From Flavobacterium sp. 5 (lineage in GTDB: Bacteria; Bacteroidota; Bacteroidia; Flavobacteriales; Flavobacteriaceae): 64,000 nt of DNA. Position numbers and translations under genes: made by a program. Where the stretch lies: positions 4,340,001 through 4,404,000 of the forward strand of contig NZ_PHUE01000001.1 in assembly GCF_002813295.1 (NCBI RefSeq), written 5' to 3'. Below, one piece after another: positions 48,801 to 56,600 of this stretch (positions are counted from its first letter, which is position 1; each line of letters starts with the position of its first letter). A model generated the notes under the pieces. The model was not told the DNA's origin. It searched no databases and saw only the letters and a program-made list of their open reading frames with translations.

Positions 48801-50491
48801 CAACCTGCGGTTTACCATCAGGGTCAATCACCATTACTGCGCAAAGCGGAATGGAATACAGTTTGGACGGGACAACTTATCAATTGGCTAATATGTTTAA
48901 TGGTCTTACACCAAATGATTATACTCTGTACGTTCGAAATATTGCTGATGCTACTTGTACCAGCACTTCAGTAAGTACAACAAAAATCAATTCCATTCCA
49001 ACGGCTCCAGTAGCTGCACTTGCTTCAAGTGTTGTGCAGCCAACCTGCGGTTTACCATCAGGGTCAATCACCATTACTGCGCAAAGCGGAATGGAATACA
49101 GTTTGGACGGGACAACTTATCAATTGGCTAATATGTTTAATGGTCTTACACCAAATGATTATACTCTGTACGTTCGAAATATTACTGATGCGACTTGTAC
49201 CAGCACTTCAGTAAGTACAACAAAAATCAATGCCATTCCAACAGCTCCAGTAGCTGCACTTGCTTCAAGTGTTGTGCAGCCAACCTGCGGTTTACCATCA
49301 GGGTCAATCACCATTACTGCGCAAAGCGGAATGGAATACAGCTTGGATGGAACAACTTATCAATTGGCTAATATGTTTAATGGTCTTACGCCAAATGATT
49401 ATACTTTGTATGTTCGAAATATTGCTGATGCGACTTGTACCAGCACTTCAGTAAGTACAACAAAAATCAATGCCATTCCAACAGCTCCAGTAGCTGCACT
49501 TGCTTCAAGTGTTGTGCAGCCAACCTGCGGTTTACCATCAGGGTCAATCACCATTACTGCGCAAAGCGGAATGGAATACAGTTTGGACGGGACAACTTAT
49601 CAATTGGCTAATATGTTTAATGGTCTTGCGCCAAATGATTATACTTTGTATGTTCGAAATATTGCTGACGCTACTTGTACCAGCACTTCAGTAAGTACAA
49701 CAAAAATAAATTCAAGTCCTCCTGTTCCAGATACTCCCGTTGTTGTAAATGCAGTTCAACCTACATGTGCTGTACCTGTAGGAAGAATCGAAATAGGGGA
49801 TATGGTAGGTGTTGATTATAGTATTGGTAATGGTTTTCAAGATAGTCCAGAATTTTTGAACGTATTACCGGCAAACTATATTATTAGTGTTCGATTCAAG
49901 AATGATAATACTTGTGTAACTACAGGTTCGAGTCAATTAATACAAGAAATACCTCCTCAAATTCAATTTGAATCTTCTTGGACTTGTAAATCAAATAATT
50001 ATGAAATAACGGCTTCTCCTCTTTTGAATTCTTATGATCCTGATGCTGTCAATTACATTTGGAAAGATAATGTTGGAAATGTTGTAAGTACAAATTCAAA
50101 TGTATTAAATGTGAATGAAGTTGTAGATTCTACTTCTGTAATAGAGGCTTTTCCTTTGGAGTATAGTCTTACTGTGAAATCAAATGATACTGGATGTGAA
50201 ACAACTTCTAGTATTATGATTGAATCCATTTATTGTGATATTCAAAAAGGAATTTCACCTGATGGTAATGGTTCAAATGATTTTTTCGATTTACGATTAA
50301 TGAATGTGAAAAAATTAGAAATATTTAATAGGTATGGTCTTCAAGTCTATAGTCAAGGGAACTATACCGATCAATGGATTGGTCAGACCAATAGTGGCGA
50401 GGCTTTGCCAAGTGCTACCTATTATTATGTTATAGCATTTAATAATGGTCAATCTAAAACAGGCTGGATTTATTTAATTAGAGAGAAATAA
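39878..50491 (+). CDS. Giant repetitive surface adhesin with T9SS type B (CHU_C) sorting domain
   Basis: The protein has 3,537 aa from ATG 39878; the in-frame ATG at 39920 (MKIKLLLILLITILLSNKLIA) gives a more regular signal peptide and may be the real start. Layout: signal peptide; an Ig-like segment; a CBM9/DOMON-like domain at about 225-450 (LDGNLTDNAWGTAPLED); about ten diverged Ig-like domains to about 1515 with the pattern KWY...YYATQT..CES; 22 units of exactly 80 aa (1523-3282), the last 21 nearly identical; a diverged unit and linker; and a C-terminal gliding-type CHU_C domain (about 3448-3537, GISPDGNGSNDFFDLR...IFNRYGLQVYS). Type B tails need a PorP/SprF partner, and one is encoded 12 bp downstream. 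The unit pattern suggests a long fibre, analogous to SprB but not clearly orthologous. Confidence 0.92.
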   Translation: MLLNHYFFNKKTVLMKIKLLLILLITILLSNKLIASNLEKLVLFSKIEKEILLSKASKNNPYLPKTFKRKLNVLAVVNPPIAVAGSSCGPGVIALSATGASGDIIEWFSSQTSATVLATGNTYSPNVATTTTFYVSARSGIGTSTRVPVVASVYNSPPAVFLSSNPLNNTINPLCSGTSVTFTATGGADLFEFSVDGVVKQSMSTSKTFTTSSLTNGQIVSVRSRYAITLDGNLTDNAWGTAPLEDNVLSAPLATQAVNGYINALKISPTEDKLVFGIAGKALNYRRIMVFLDTKPGGFNVSNYGDENGSLPDVRAFNYFNNNPSTFDSYFEADYCLAIATDTGETNYYADVIELKTGNSTKTYLGTAATGSPTAVMGVNKNNSGTSDYNLGFEVEVSKALVGYTTGDVKFFAFTMQDNTSSNYNVTNSFLSPSIRTSDYGSGAIDYNLEVPNPVVVAEAALTPCYSTASLTMNFVNNPTLATVGGNQTRCSLTSEGLGGNTPSIGTGVWALKSGPGIVTFSDSSAGNATATVSVLGTYVFTWTISSGQCSSSSADVTVVYNVTDAPTGSSSQNFCKLNSPKISDLVAVGNNIEWFATAVGGIAINSSTNLVTGSYFAEQTNAITSCKSISRLQVDVVVDNPAGPTVATTQTFCNSAKISNLAATGTAVKWYAAPTGGISLDPNTNLVDGETYYATQTVSGTLSCESFPRTASTITINITDVPTGSGLQTVCNSGTIADLLASGIGIIKWYDNPTGGSLLPSSTVLVTGTTYYASQTIGTCESATRYPLTVTINDPNTPISGGNQSVCATNPLQTLTANATVSLGTVVWYDALLNGNIVTSPILNTIGSVTYYAQNNIASCSSISRTAVVLEIKDSPFLNVTSKSCSLDLLTYKVDFTVASGSTITRFPVVGVIVGNSITSIPTGTDIMITADKGNGCVETFNVIAPICTCSVINNPVSGGDKSICEGQSTPVLSASVNGGETIDWYANNSSGPALVTGSLTYTPTVTLPGVYTYYAESRKTVDGCLSSSRTAVSLTINAESKPSGQATQIFCESQNATVVNLVASGTGIKWYADAIGGVPLSNSTALIDSEDYYASQTGTTGLLCESVERLKVVVTINKPSAPTTTVTNPVFCNSATVSDLIVTGTNVKWYDSLGTLLSPSSALADGIYSATQTISGCESVSKLNVTVTINKPSAITINGSQTFCESESATVASLTAKATFGANIKWYSSATGTIALSDSTPLINALYYGSQTVSGCESTPRVVVNVTINAPSSPVGDGIQLFCSSQSAKISNLNVTGSAPIVWYNAAVLGSSLSSTTSLSDGTKYYATQTISGCESVNRFEVSVTIVDPLTPTISSASPLFCESQNATLNSIALNGIINNSNVIWYDTPNNGIVLPSNTLIVQGSTYYVSQQSTTPLMGCESINRLAVSPIIDKQQAPTIDSVIQPTCALNSGSVLFSGLPTIGNWTIIPSIGSSIIGSGANYSFVGLTAGTDYTFKVTNANGCTSVLSTIIVKINAVPTAPLAPTISHSIQPSCAIPTGTIVITPQQGMEYSLDGVAYQSSTIFEFLSPNDYTLYVRNIADATCTNTSVSTTKINSIPTAPVAAIASSAVQPTCAVPSGSITITTQSGMEYSLDGTTYQLANMFNGLAPNDYTLYVRNIADATCTSTSVSTTKINAIPTAPVAALVSSVVQPTCGVPSGSITITTQSGMEYSLDGTTYQLANMFNGLAPNDYTLYVRNIVDATCTSTSVSTTKINAIPTAPIAAIASSVVQPTCAVPSGSITITTQSGMEYSLDGTTYQLANMFNGLAPNDYTLYVRNIADATCTSTSVSTTKINAIPTAPVAVFASSVVQPTCGVPSGSITITAQSGMECSLDGTTYQLANMFNGLAPNDYTLYVRNITDATCTSTSVSTTKINAIPTAPVAAVASSVVQPTCGVPSGTITITTQSGMEYSLDGTTYQLANMFNGLAPNDYTLYVRNITDATCTSTSVSTTKINAIPTAPVAAVASSVVQPTCGVPSGTITITTQSGMEYSLDGTTYQLANMFNGLAPNDYTLYVRNITDATCTSTSVSTTKINVIPTAPVAAIASSVVQPTCAVPSGSITITTQSGMEYSLDGTTYQLANMFNGLAPNDYTLYVRNITDATCTSTSVSTTKINAIPTAPVAALASSVVQPTCGVPSGTITITTQSGMEYSLDGTTYQLANMFNGLAPNDYTLYVRNITDATCTSTSVSTTKINVIPTAPVAAIASSVVQPTCAVPSGSITITTQSGMEYSLDGTTYQLANMFNGLAPNDYTLYVRNITDATCTSTSVSTTKINAIPTAPVAALASSVVQPTCGVPSGTITITTQSGMEYSLDGTTYQLANMFNGLAPNDYTLYVRNIADATCTSTSVSTTKINAIPTAPVAALASSVVQPTCGLPSGSITITTQSGMEYSLDGTTYQLANMFNGLAPNDYTLYVRNITDATCTNTSVSTTKINAIPTAPVAALASSVVQPTCAVPSGSITITAQSGMEYSLDGTTYQLANMFNGLTPNDYTLYVRNIADATCTSTSVSTTKINSIPTAPVAALASSVVQPTCGLPSGSITITAKSGMEYSLDGTTYQLANMFNGLTPNDYTLYVRNIADATCTSTSVSTTKINSIPTAPVAALASSVVQPTCGLPSGSITITTQSGMEYSLDGTTYQLANMFNGLTPNDYTLYVRNIADATCTSTSVSTTKINSIPTAPVAALASSVVQPTCGLPSGSITITAKSGMEYSLDGTTYQLANMFNGLTPNDYTLYVRNIADATCTSTSVSTTKINSIPTAPVAALASSVVQPTCGLPSGSITITTQSGMEYSLDGTTYQLANMFNGLTPNDYTLYVRNIADATCTSTSVSTTKINSIPTAPVAALASSVVQPTCGLPSGSITITAQSGMEYSLDGTTYQLANMFNGLTPNDYTLYVRNITDATCTSTSVSTTKINAIPTAPVAALASSVVQPTCGLPSGSITITAQSGMEYSLDGTTYQLANMFNGLTPNDYTLYVRNIADATCTSTSVSTTKINSIPTAPVAALASSVVQPTCGLPSGSITITAQSGMEYSLDGTTYQLANMFNGLTPNDYTLYVRNITDATCTSTSVSTTKINAIPTAPVAALASSVVQPTCGLPSGSITITAQSGMEYSLDGTTYQLANMFNGLTPNDYTLYVRNIADATCTSTSVSTTKINAIPTAPVAALASSVVQPTCGLPSGSITITAQSGMEYSLDGTTYQLANMFNGLAPNDYTLYVRNIADATCTSTSVSTTKINSSPPVPDTPVVVNAVQPTCAVPVGRIEIGDMVGVDYSIGNGFQDSPEFLNVLPANYIISVRFKNDNTCVTTGSSQLIQEIPPQIQFESSWTCKSNNYEITASPLLNSYDPDAVNYIWKDNVGNVVSTNSNVLNVNEVVDSTSVIEAFPLEYSLTVKSNDTGCETTSSIMIESIYCDIQKGISPDGNGSNDFFDLRLMNVKKLEIFNRYGLQVYSQGNYTDQWIGQTNSGEALPSATYYYVIAFNNGQSKTGWIYLIREK
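44444..49723 (+). repeat. 22 tandem 240-bp units inside the adhesin gene
   Basis: Units start at 44444 + 240n. The first is diverged and the next 21 (44684-49723) are nearly identical at DNA level. Each encodes 80 aa with cysteines at positions 15 and 65. A 480-bp higher-order period is visible: 45920-46543 equals 46400-47023, 47534-48042 equals 48014-48522, and 48494-48861 equals 48974-49341, each without a difference. Confidence 0.95.
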
Positions 50492-50503
50492 AAATATATT
50501 AAA

Positions 50504-51421
50504 ATGAATAGAACTTTACTGGTAGCTATATTATTTCTAGTACTCGTTATAGATGTTAAAGCGCAACAAGATCCGCAATATACTCAATACATGTACAATA
50601 TGAATGTTGTAAATCCTGCTTATGCAGGCACCAAAGAGCACGTTACTTTTGGTGTGTTATATCGAAAACAATGGGTAAATATCGAAGGATCACCAACTTC
50701 GTTTACTTTTTATGGCGAGGGACCAGCTGGAAAGAATGTTGGTTTAGGGTTATCAATTATTTCAGATAAAATCGGACCTGTAACCGAGCAAAATGTTTAT
50801 GGAGATGTAGCGTATAAATTACAACTAGGAGAAAATAGTAATTTGTCTTTTGGAATTAAAGGTGGAGCTACTTTTCAGAAAGTTAACTTCTCCGAGATTG
50901 TTCCAACATTACCTGATCCTTCAGAAGGCGTTTTTGGGAAAAATACAACTGATGTAACATTGAACATTGGAACAGGTGTTTTTTACTATACAGATAAATA
51001 TTATGTTTCATTTTCAATACCTAATATTATTAATGCTGCACACTTGGATTATGATGGCAAAAAATATGGTTCTGATGTTTCTCACTATTTTTTGACTGCG
51101 GGTTATGTTTTTGATTTGAATCCAAATTTAAAATTTAAACCTTCGTTTTTATTGAAATCAGCATTTAAAGTGCCTTCTTCTTTAGATGTCTCTGCTAATT
51201 TTCTATATAAAGAGAAAGTTGAATTTGGTGCAACATATAGGTTAGAGGATAGTTTTGGATTTTTAGTAAATTTTAATGTTACTCCTGATTTAAGAATTGG
51301 ATATGCCTATGATCATATTGTTTCGGATTTGAATATCTCAACATCATCATCACATGAAATAATCTTATTATATGATTTTTTACCAGTGAAAAAAGTGTCC
51401 CGCTCTCCAAGATTTTTCTAA
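50504..51421 (+). CDS. PorP/SprF family type IX secretion system membrane protein
   Basis: The protein has 305 aa. A signal peptide (MNRTLLVAILFLVLVIDVKAQ) runs directly into QDPQYTQYMYNMNVVNPAYAGTKE, the hallmark of the family, and the rest is a strand-rich outer-membrane beta-barrel ending in DFLPVKKVSRSPRFF. SprF is needed for secretion of SprB in F. johnsoniae, and paralogues usually sit beside the type B cargo they serve. Here it follows the giant adhesin by 12 bp and precedes an OmpA-family gene by 18 bp, so the three form one operon. I infer that this protein is the dedicated partner of the adhesin. I do not call it sprF because several paralogues are usual per genome. Confidence 0.95.
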   Translation: MNRTLLVAILFLVLVIDVKAQQDPQYTQYMYNMNVVNPAYAGTKEHVTFGVLYRKQWVNIEGSPTSFTFYGEGPAGKNVGLGLSIISDKIGPVTEQNVYGDVAYKLQLGENSNLSFGIKGGATFQKVNFSEIVPTLPDPSEGVFGKNTTDVTLNIGTGVFYYTDKYYVSFSIPNIINAAHLDYDGKKYGSDVSHYFLTAGYVFDLNPNLKFKPSFLLKSAFKVPSSLDVSANFLYKEKVEFGATYRLEDSFGFLVNFNVTPDLRIGYAYDHIVSDLNISTSSSHEIILLYDFLPVKKVSRSPRFF

Positions 51422-51439
51422 TATTAGATCTCATTTGAA

Positions 51440-53305
51440 ATGAAAAAAAATAAAATACTTCTGTTTTTAATAGTCATTAGTTTTCCACTTTTGGCACAAA
51501 ATAAATACACAAAAATTGCTGATAATTTGTTTGAAAGATATGAATATGTTCAAGCAGTTAAAGAATATCTTCTTGTAAATGAAAAAGGAAAATCGGATGA
51601 GTATGTGTATAAGCAGTTAGGAGAATGTTATTATAATATGTTCAATACTGTGGAGTCTGCAAAATGGTATGCTTTGGCAGTAAAAAAGGATCAGGATGCG
51701 GAAACCTATTTTAATTATGCCCAAATGCTTAAAGCAAATGCAAAATATGAAGAGGCAAATGTGCAAATGAAGACTTTTGCAATAAAAGCACCAACAGATC
51801 AACGTGCGGTAGATTTTAATAAAAATCCCGATTATTTACCTGCGCTTGTTGATAAGGATAAACTTTTTGATGTTAAAATTTTGGATATTAATTCAGATAA
51901 ATCTGATTTTGGAGCGATACTTTATAATGACGTTTTATATTTTGCTAGTGCACGTAATAGCGGTGGCAAAAAGTACGGATGGAATGATGAAGCTTTTTTA
52001 GATATTTATCAATCGGATTTGAAAACTGATGGTAATTTTTCAGATCCAAAACCTGTTTCGGAATTAAATACTCGATTTCATGAAGGACCAGTGAGTATAA
52101 CTGCTGATGGAAGTACTATTTATTTTTCTAGCGAAAGTTTTAATTCTAATTTGTATGAAAAGAATAATGCTAAACGATTAAAATTTGGTCAGGTTCATTT
52201 GTTTAAAGCTAAAAAAGAAGATGGTAAATGGACGGCAATAACACCGATGCCTTTTAATGATAAAAAATATTCCACTAGTAATCCATCAATTGACAAAGAA
52301 GGTAAAATACTTTATTTTTCGTCAAATATGCCTGGCTCAATAGGTGGAATTGATATTTGGAAAGTACAAGTGAATAATGATGGAACTTATGGTATTCCTA
52401 AAAATTTAGGTGATAAAATTAATACGGCTGGCGATGAAAGTTTTCCTTTTATTACAGATGAAAATGTGCTGTATTTTGCCTCAAATGGTTTGACTGGCTT
52501 TGGTGGTTTGGATGTCTTTTTTGTAGATCTTAATAAAAATGACTTGCCAATCAATGTGGGTAAACCAGTTAACACAGAGAAAGATGATTTTGCATTAACG
52601 TATAATTCTGTTAAACAACTAGGGTATGTTTCTAGTAATAGATCTGGTGAAGATCATATTTATTCTTCGATACCAGTTTGTAAAGGGAAGATAAAAGTAG
52701 TCGTAAAAAGCTTGAAAGATGGTGCCGTTTTGATGAATTCAAAAGTACTTATTTTGGATGAAAATAGCAATGTAATAGGAACACAAGTATCTAATGAAAA
52801 AGGAGAAGTAGTTTACGATGTGGATTGTGAAAAAATATACATAATTGAAGCTTTTAAAGATGGTTATATGACCGCAAAAATTCCTTTGGCAAAAATTATT
52901 GGAGGGTCAATAACAGTAGATGTAACTATCAAGCCAATTGATGTAGTCATTACAGAAAAAGAAATCATTTTGAATCCTATTTATTTTGATTTCAATAAAA
53001 GTAATATTACTAAACAAGGTGCTGAGGAACTAGATAAATTGGTTTATGTTATGTCGCAAAATGAAGCATTGAAGGTTTATGTTAAATCACATTCAGACTC
53101 CAAAGGTGATGATAAATACAATCTAAATCTTTCAGATAAGAGGGCTAAAGCAACTGTTCAATATGTAATATCAAAAGGTATAGATACTTCCCGCATTTCT
53201 GGAAAAGGATTTGGAGAAACAGAACTCAAGATTGATTGTAAAAACAAATGTACTGAGGAGCAAAATGCTATAAATAGAAGATCTGAATTTTTGCTTGTGA
53301 AATAA
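51440..53305 (+). CDS. OmpA family outer-membrane/peptidoglycan-binding protein
   Basis: The protein has 621 aa. A signal peptide (MKKNKILLFLIVISFPLLAQ) is followed by TPR-like repeats (about 22-110), a PD40/beta-propeller region with YFSSNMPGSIGGIDIWK and FASNGLTGFGGLDVF (about 150-390), a carboxypeptidase-regulatory-like beta-sandwich (about 410-490) and an OmpA C-terminal domain (about 505-621) with YFDFNKSNI and NRRSEF, which binds peptidoglycan. This architecture matches proteins encoded after PorP/SprF genes in Bacteroidetes, related to PorE, which anchor T9SS components or cargo. It is the last gene of the adhesin operon. Confidence 0.93.
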   Translation: MKKNKILLFLIVISFPLLAQNKYTKIADNLFERYEYVQAVKEYLLVNEKGKSDEYVYKQLGECYYNMFNTVESAKWYALAVKKDQDAETYFNYAQMLKANAKYEEANVQMKTFAIKAPTDQRAVDFNKNPDYLPALVDKDKLFDVKILDINSDKSDFGAILYNDVLYFASARNSGGKKYGWNDEAFLDIYQSDLKTDGNFSDPKPVSELNTRFHEGPVSITADGSTIYFSSESFNSNLYEKNNAKRLKFGQVHLFKAKKEDGKWTAITPMPFNDKKYSTSNPSIDKEGKILYFSSNMPGSIGGIDIWKVQVNNDGTYGIPKNLGDKINTAGDESFPFITDENVLYFASNGLTGFGGLDVFFVDLNKNDLPINVGKPVNTEKDDFALTYNSVKQLGYVSSNRSGEDHIYSSIPVCKGKIKVVVKSLKDGAVLMNSKVLILDENSNVIGTQVSNEKGEVVYDVDCEKIYIIEAFKDGYMTAKIPLAKIIGGSITVDVTIKPIDVVITEKEIILNPIYFDFNKSNITKQGAEELDKLVYVMSQNEALKVYVKSHSDSKGDDKYNLNLSDKRAKATVQYVISKGIDTSRISGKGFGETELKIDCKNKCTEEQNAINRRSEFLLVK

Positions 53306-53608
53306 ACTATGAAAAGCATGTTCTAAAAATCACAAAACATTCATAATTAGTTAGTATCCCTAAACTTTTCAACACTATCACGTTTTCGTAAAGACTATGA
53401 AAATTAGTAGTGTTGAAGGTGTTAAAATTTACATAAATTTAACATGTTTAATTGGTAAATATGTAATTAAAGTAGCTGATAAAAACAGAATATTAAAAAT
53501 ATTAGTTATAAAATTAATTTATGCTTAATTATTTAAACAATGATAGATTAATTATTAAAAACAAAAAAACTATATACCCCAAACCAAACTATTTTATAAC
53601 CTACACTT
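53306..53608. other. Intergenic region between the two adhesin loci
   Basis: These 303 bp of AT-rich DNA contain a perfect 10-bp inverted repeat, TTCAACACTA (53368-53377) and TAGTGTTGAA (53408-53417). The left arm overlaps the conserved motif ACTATCACGTTTTCGTA (53374-53390), most of which lies in the loop. No obvious TAnnTTTG promoter and no coding frame were found; the small frame at 53521-53733 overlaps the next gene and looks spurious. Confidence 0.55.
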
Positions 53609-56600
53609 ATGCGAAACTGTACTTTGTCGTCACTTTTTGCCCCAAAAAAGCGATTCCTACTACTTGTTGTTTTATGTTTTTTAACATCTCTATTTTCCAA
53701 TGCTCAGAACCTCATTTCAAATGGAGGTTTTGAGGGGACTGGAGGTTTTAATAGTAATTATTCTTTAATTACACCTACAGGAAATAGTACGCCAGGTCAA
53801 TATGCTATAACTACAAATCCTAAACCAGTAAATACTGTAAATTTTATAAATAGTACAGATCATTCTGGGACAGGCAATATGATGATTGTTGATGGACAGA
53901 ATAATGACATATTTTATAAATATACTAATTTACCAATACAGAGAGGTTTGAATTATACGTTTACGTATTGGATATTGAATGTAAATAACGTAACAAATGG
54001 TGCTAATCCTGCTCCAAAAATTGATTTAACATTGTCCAATCAATGTCCATGTACTAAAACATTAATTGCTGGTAACTCGGATGTAGGAGCAATGCCATCA
54101 GGTTGGAATAAAGTTTCTTATACTATAAATGTTCCAGGTACAGGTACTGCCTATATTCATTTTGAATTGTCAACAAATAGTGCAGGTGGTGGAGGCAACG
54201 ATTTTGCCATTGATGATGTCTCTTTGTATGCTCCGCCTGCCCCGTTGACAATTTCAACATCGGTTACTAATCCTTCATGCCCAACTGGAAATGATGGCGT
54301 AATTGTAGCTTATCCTAATGGAGGTGTTGCACCATTTACTTTTACATTATCGGGAACGGCATCGGCTACAAATTCTACTGGAATTTTTCAAAATTTAGCG
54401 ACAGGGCCTTATACGGTATCAGTTACCGATTCGAATTCGCCTGCTACTACTGTGTCAACATCTGCGCCATTACTAGCTCCACTTGATATAACCTTAACGG
54501 CGTCACCTACTGGATGTCTATTGTCTGGAGCAACTGTTACTTTAACGGCTGCAAATGGTGGTGCTACTTATGGCTGGTCAGCTTCGCCTGGAGGGGCAAT
54601 TGCAGATACGAGTAATAGTATAGTTGTAAATCCTACCAGTACTACTATTTATACTGTAACTTCAACAATAATTCCGCCATCTGTTGGTAATTTAATTGGT
54701 AATCCAGGATTTGAGAATGGAACTTCTGGATTTTATTCTGATTATGGGTACTCTTTAACTAATACCAGTGGTACGCAGTTTGCTTATGGGATAGTTACAA
54801 ATCCATCTACATGGTATAATAAATTTACTACATGTATTGATCATACAACAGGAAGTGGTAAAATGCTTGTTGCGGATGGAGCTACTATTGCTAATAGCGT
54901 TATTTGGTCACAAACAGTTCCTGTAGAAACATCAAAGAGTTACAATTTTTCTTTTTGGGTACAAAATATAGGAGATGGAAGTGTAGCGACTTTTCAAGTA
55001 CTTGTTAATGGAGTGCCAATAACAATTAGTCCAATTTCTGCAACCAATGTTGTTATAGCAGGTACTCCAGCTACAACAACTTGTAATTGGACAAAAATAA
55101 CAGGGACGTGGAATTCGAGTGTGGCAACATTGGCTACAATAAAAATTATTGATACAAATATTTCAGGAGGCGGAAATGATTTTGCAATTGACGATTTGTC
55201 TTTTAGTACCATATCTACGAAATCTTGTTCTTTATCTACTACAAAAACGGTTACGATTGGTGGAACGGCTCCGATTATTGGTTTCTCCTATACAACACCA
55301 GTTTGTAAAACAGGAACTAATCCAGTACCAACAGGTGATCCAGGATTTGTAACAGGAGGGACTTATAGTTCAACTTTAGGCTTAAGCTTAAATGCTTCCA
55401 CAGGCGAAATCGATTTGGTAACTTCAACGGTTGGAACTTATACGATTACTTATTCGGTAGGTGCAAATGCTGCTACTTGCCAATTAGCTGGTTCTTCTGG
55501 GGCTACTATCACGATTAATCCGCAACCAATAGCGGGAACATCAGGTAATACAACAGTTTGCGAAAGTAGTGTTGCTTCAATAGATTTATTCAGTTTAATT
55601 ACAGGAGAGCAATCAGGGGGAACTTGGACAAGAACAACAGGAATTGGAGGAACGTTTAATTCAGCGGCAGGAACTTTTATTCCAGCAGTTGGAGCGACAA
55701 CTAGTACTTTTACGTATACTTTAATTGGAACTTCACCTTGTATAAATAGTTCTAGTGTTGCTACAGTGAATATTAATTTGCAACCTATAGCGGGAACATC
55801 AGGTAATGTAACAGTTTGCGAAAGTAGTGTTGCTTCAATAGATTTATTCAGTTTAATTATAGGAGAACAATCAGGAGGAACCTGGACAAGAACAACAGGA
55901 ACAGGAGGAACGTTTAATTCAGCGGCAGGAACTTTTATTCCAGCAGTTGGAGCGACAACTAGTACTTTTACGTATACTTTGACAGGAACTTCACCTTGTA
56001 TAAATAGTTCTAGTGTTGCTACAGTGAATATTAATTTGCAACCAATAGCGGGAACATCAGGTAATGCAACAGTTTGCGAAAGTAGTGTTGCTTCAATAGA
56101 TTTATTCAGTTTAATTACAGGAGAGCAATCAGGAGGAACTTGGACAAGAACAACAGGAATTGGAGGAACGTTTAATTCGGCGACAGGAACTTTTATTCCA
56201 GCAGTTGGAGCGACAACTAGTACTTTTACGTATACTTTAATTGGAACTTCACCTTGTATAAATAGTTTTAGTGTTGCTACGGTGAATATTAATTTGCAAC
56301 CTATAGCGGGAACATCAGGTAATGCAACAGTTTGCGAAAGTAGTGTTGCTTCAATAGATTTATTCAGTTTAATTACAGGAGAACAATCAGGAGGAACCTG
56401 GACAAGAACAACAGGAACAGGAGGAACGTTTAATTCAGCTGCAGGAACTTTTATTCCAGCAGTTGGAGCAACAACGAGTACTTTTACTTATACATTAACA
56501 GGAACCTCGCCGTGTATAAATAGTTCTAGTGTTGCTACAGTGAATATTAATTTGCAACCAATAGCGGGAACCTCTGGTAATACAACAGTTTGCGAAAGTA

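Noticed and set aside
44700..49694. About 20 regularly spaced 64-codon frames (MLQVL...) on the plus strand
   Set aside because: They are the alternative frame of the 240-bp units and exist only because the units are nearly identical. The main frame has a signal peptide, Ig-like units and a sorting tail.
53521..53733. Plus-strand 70-codon frame before the second giant gene
   Set aside because: It overlaps the true start (53609) in another frame, has no homologous-looking features and ends inside the signal peptide-mature region of the giant protein.
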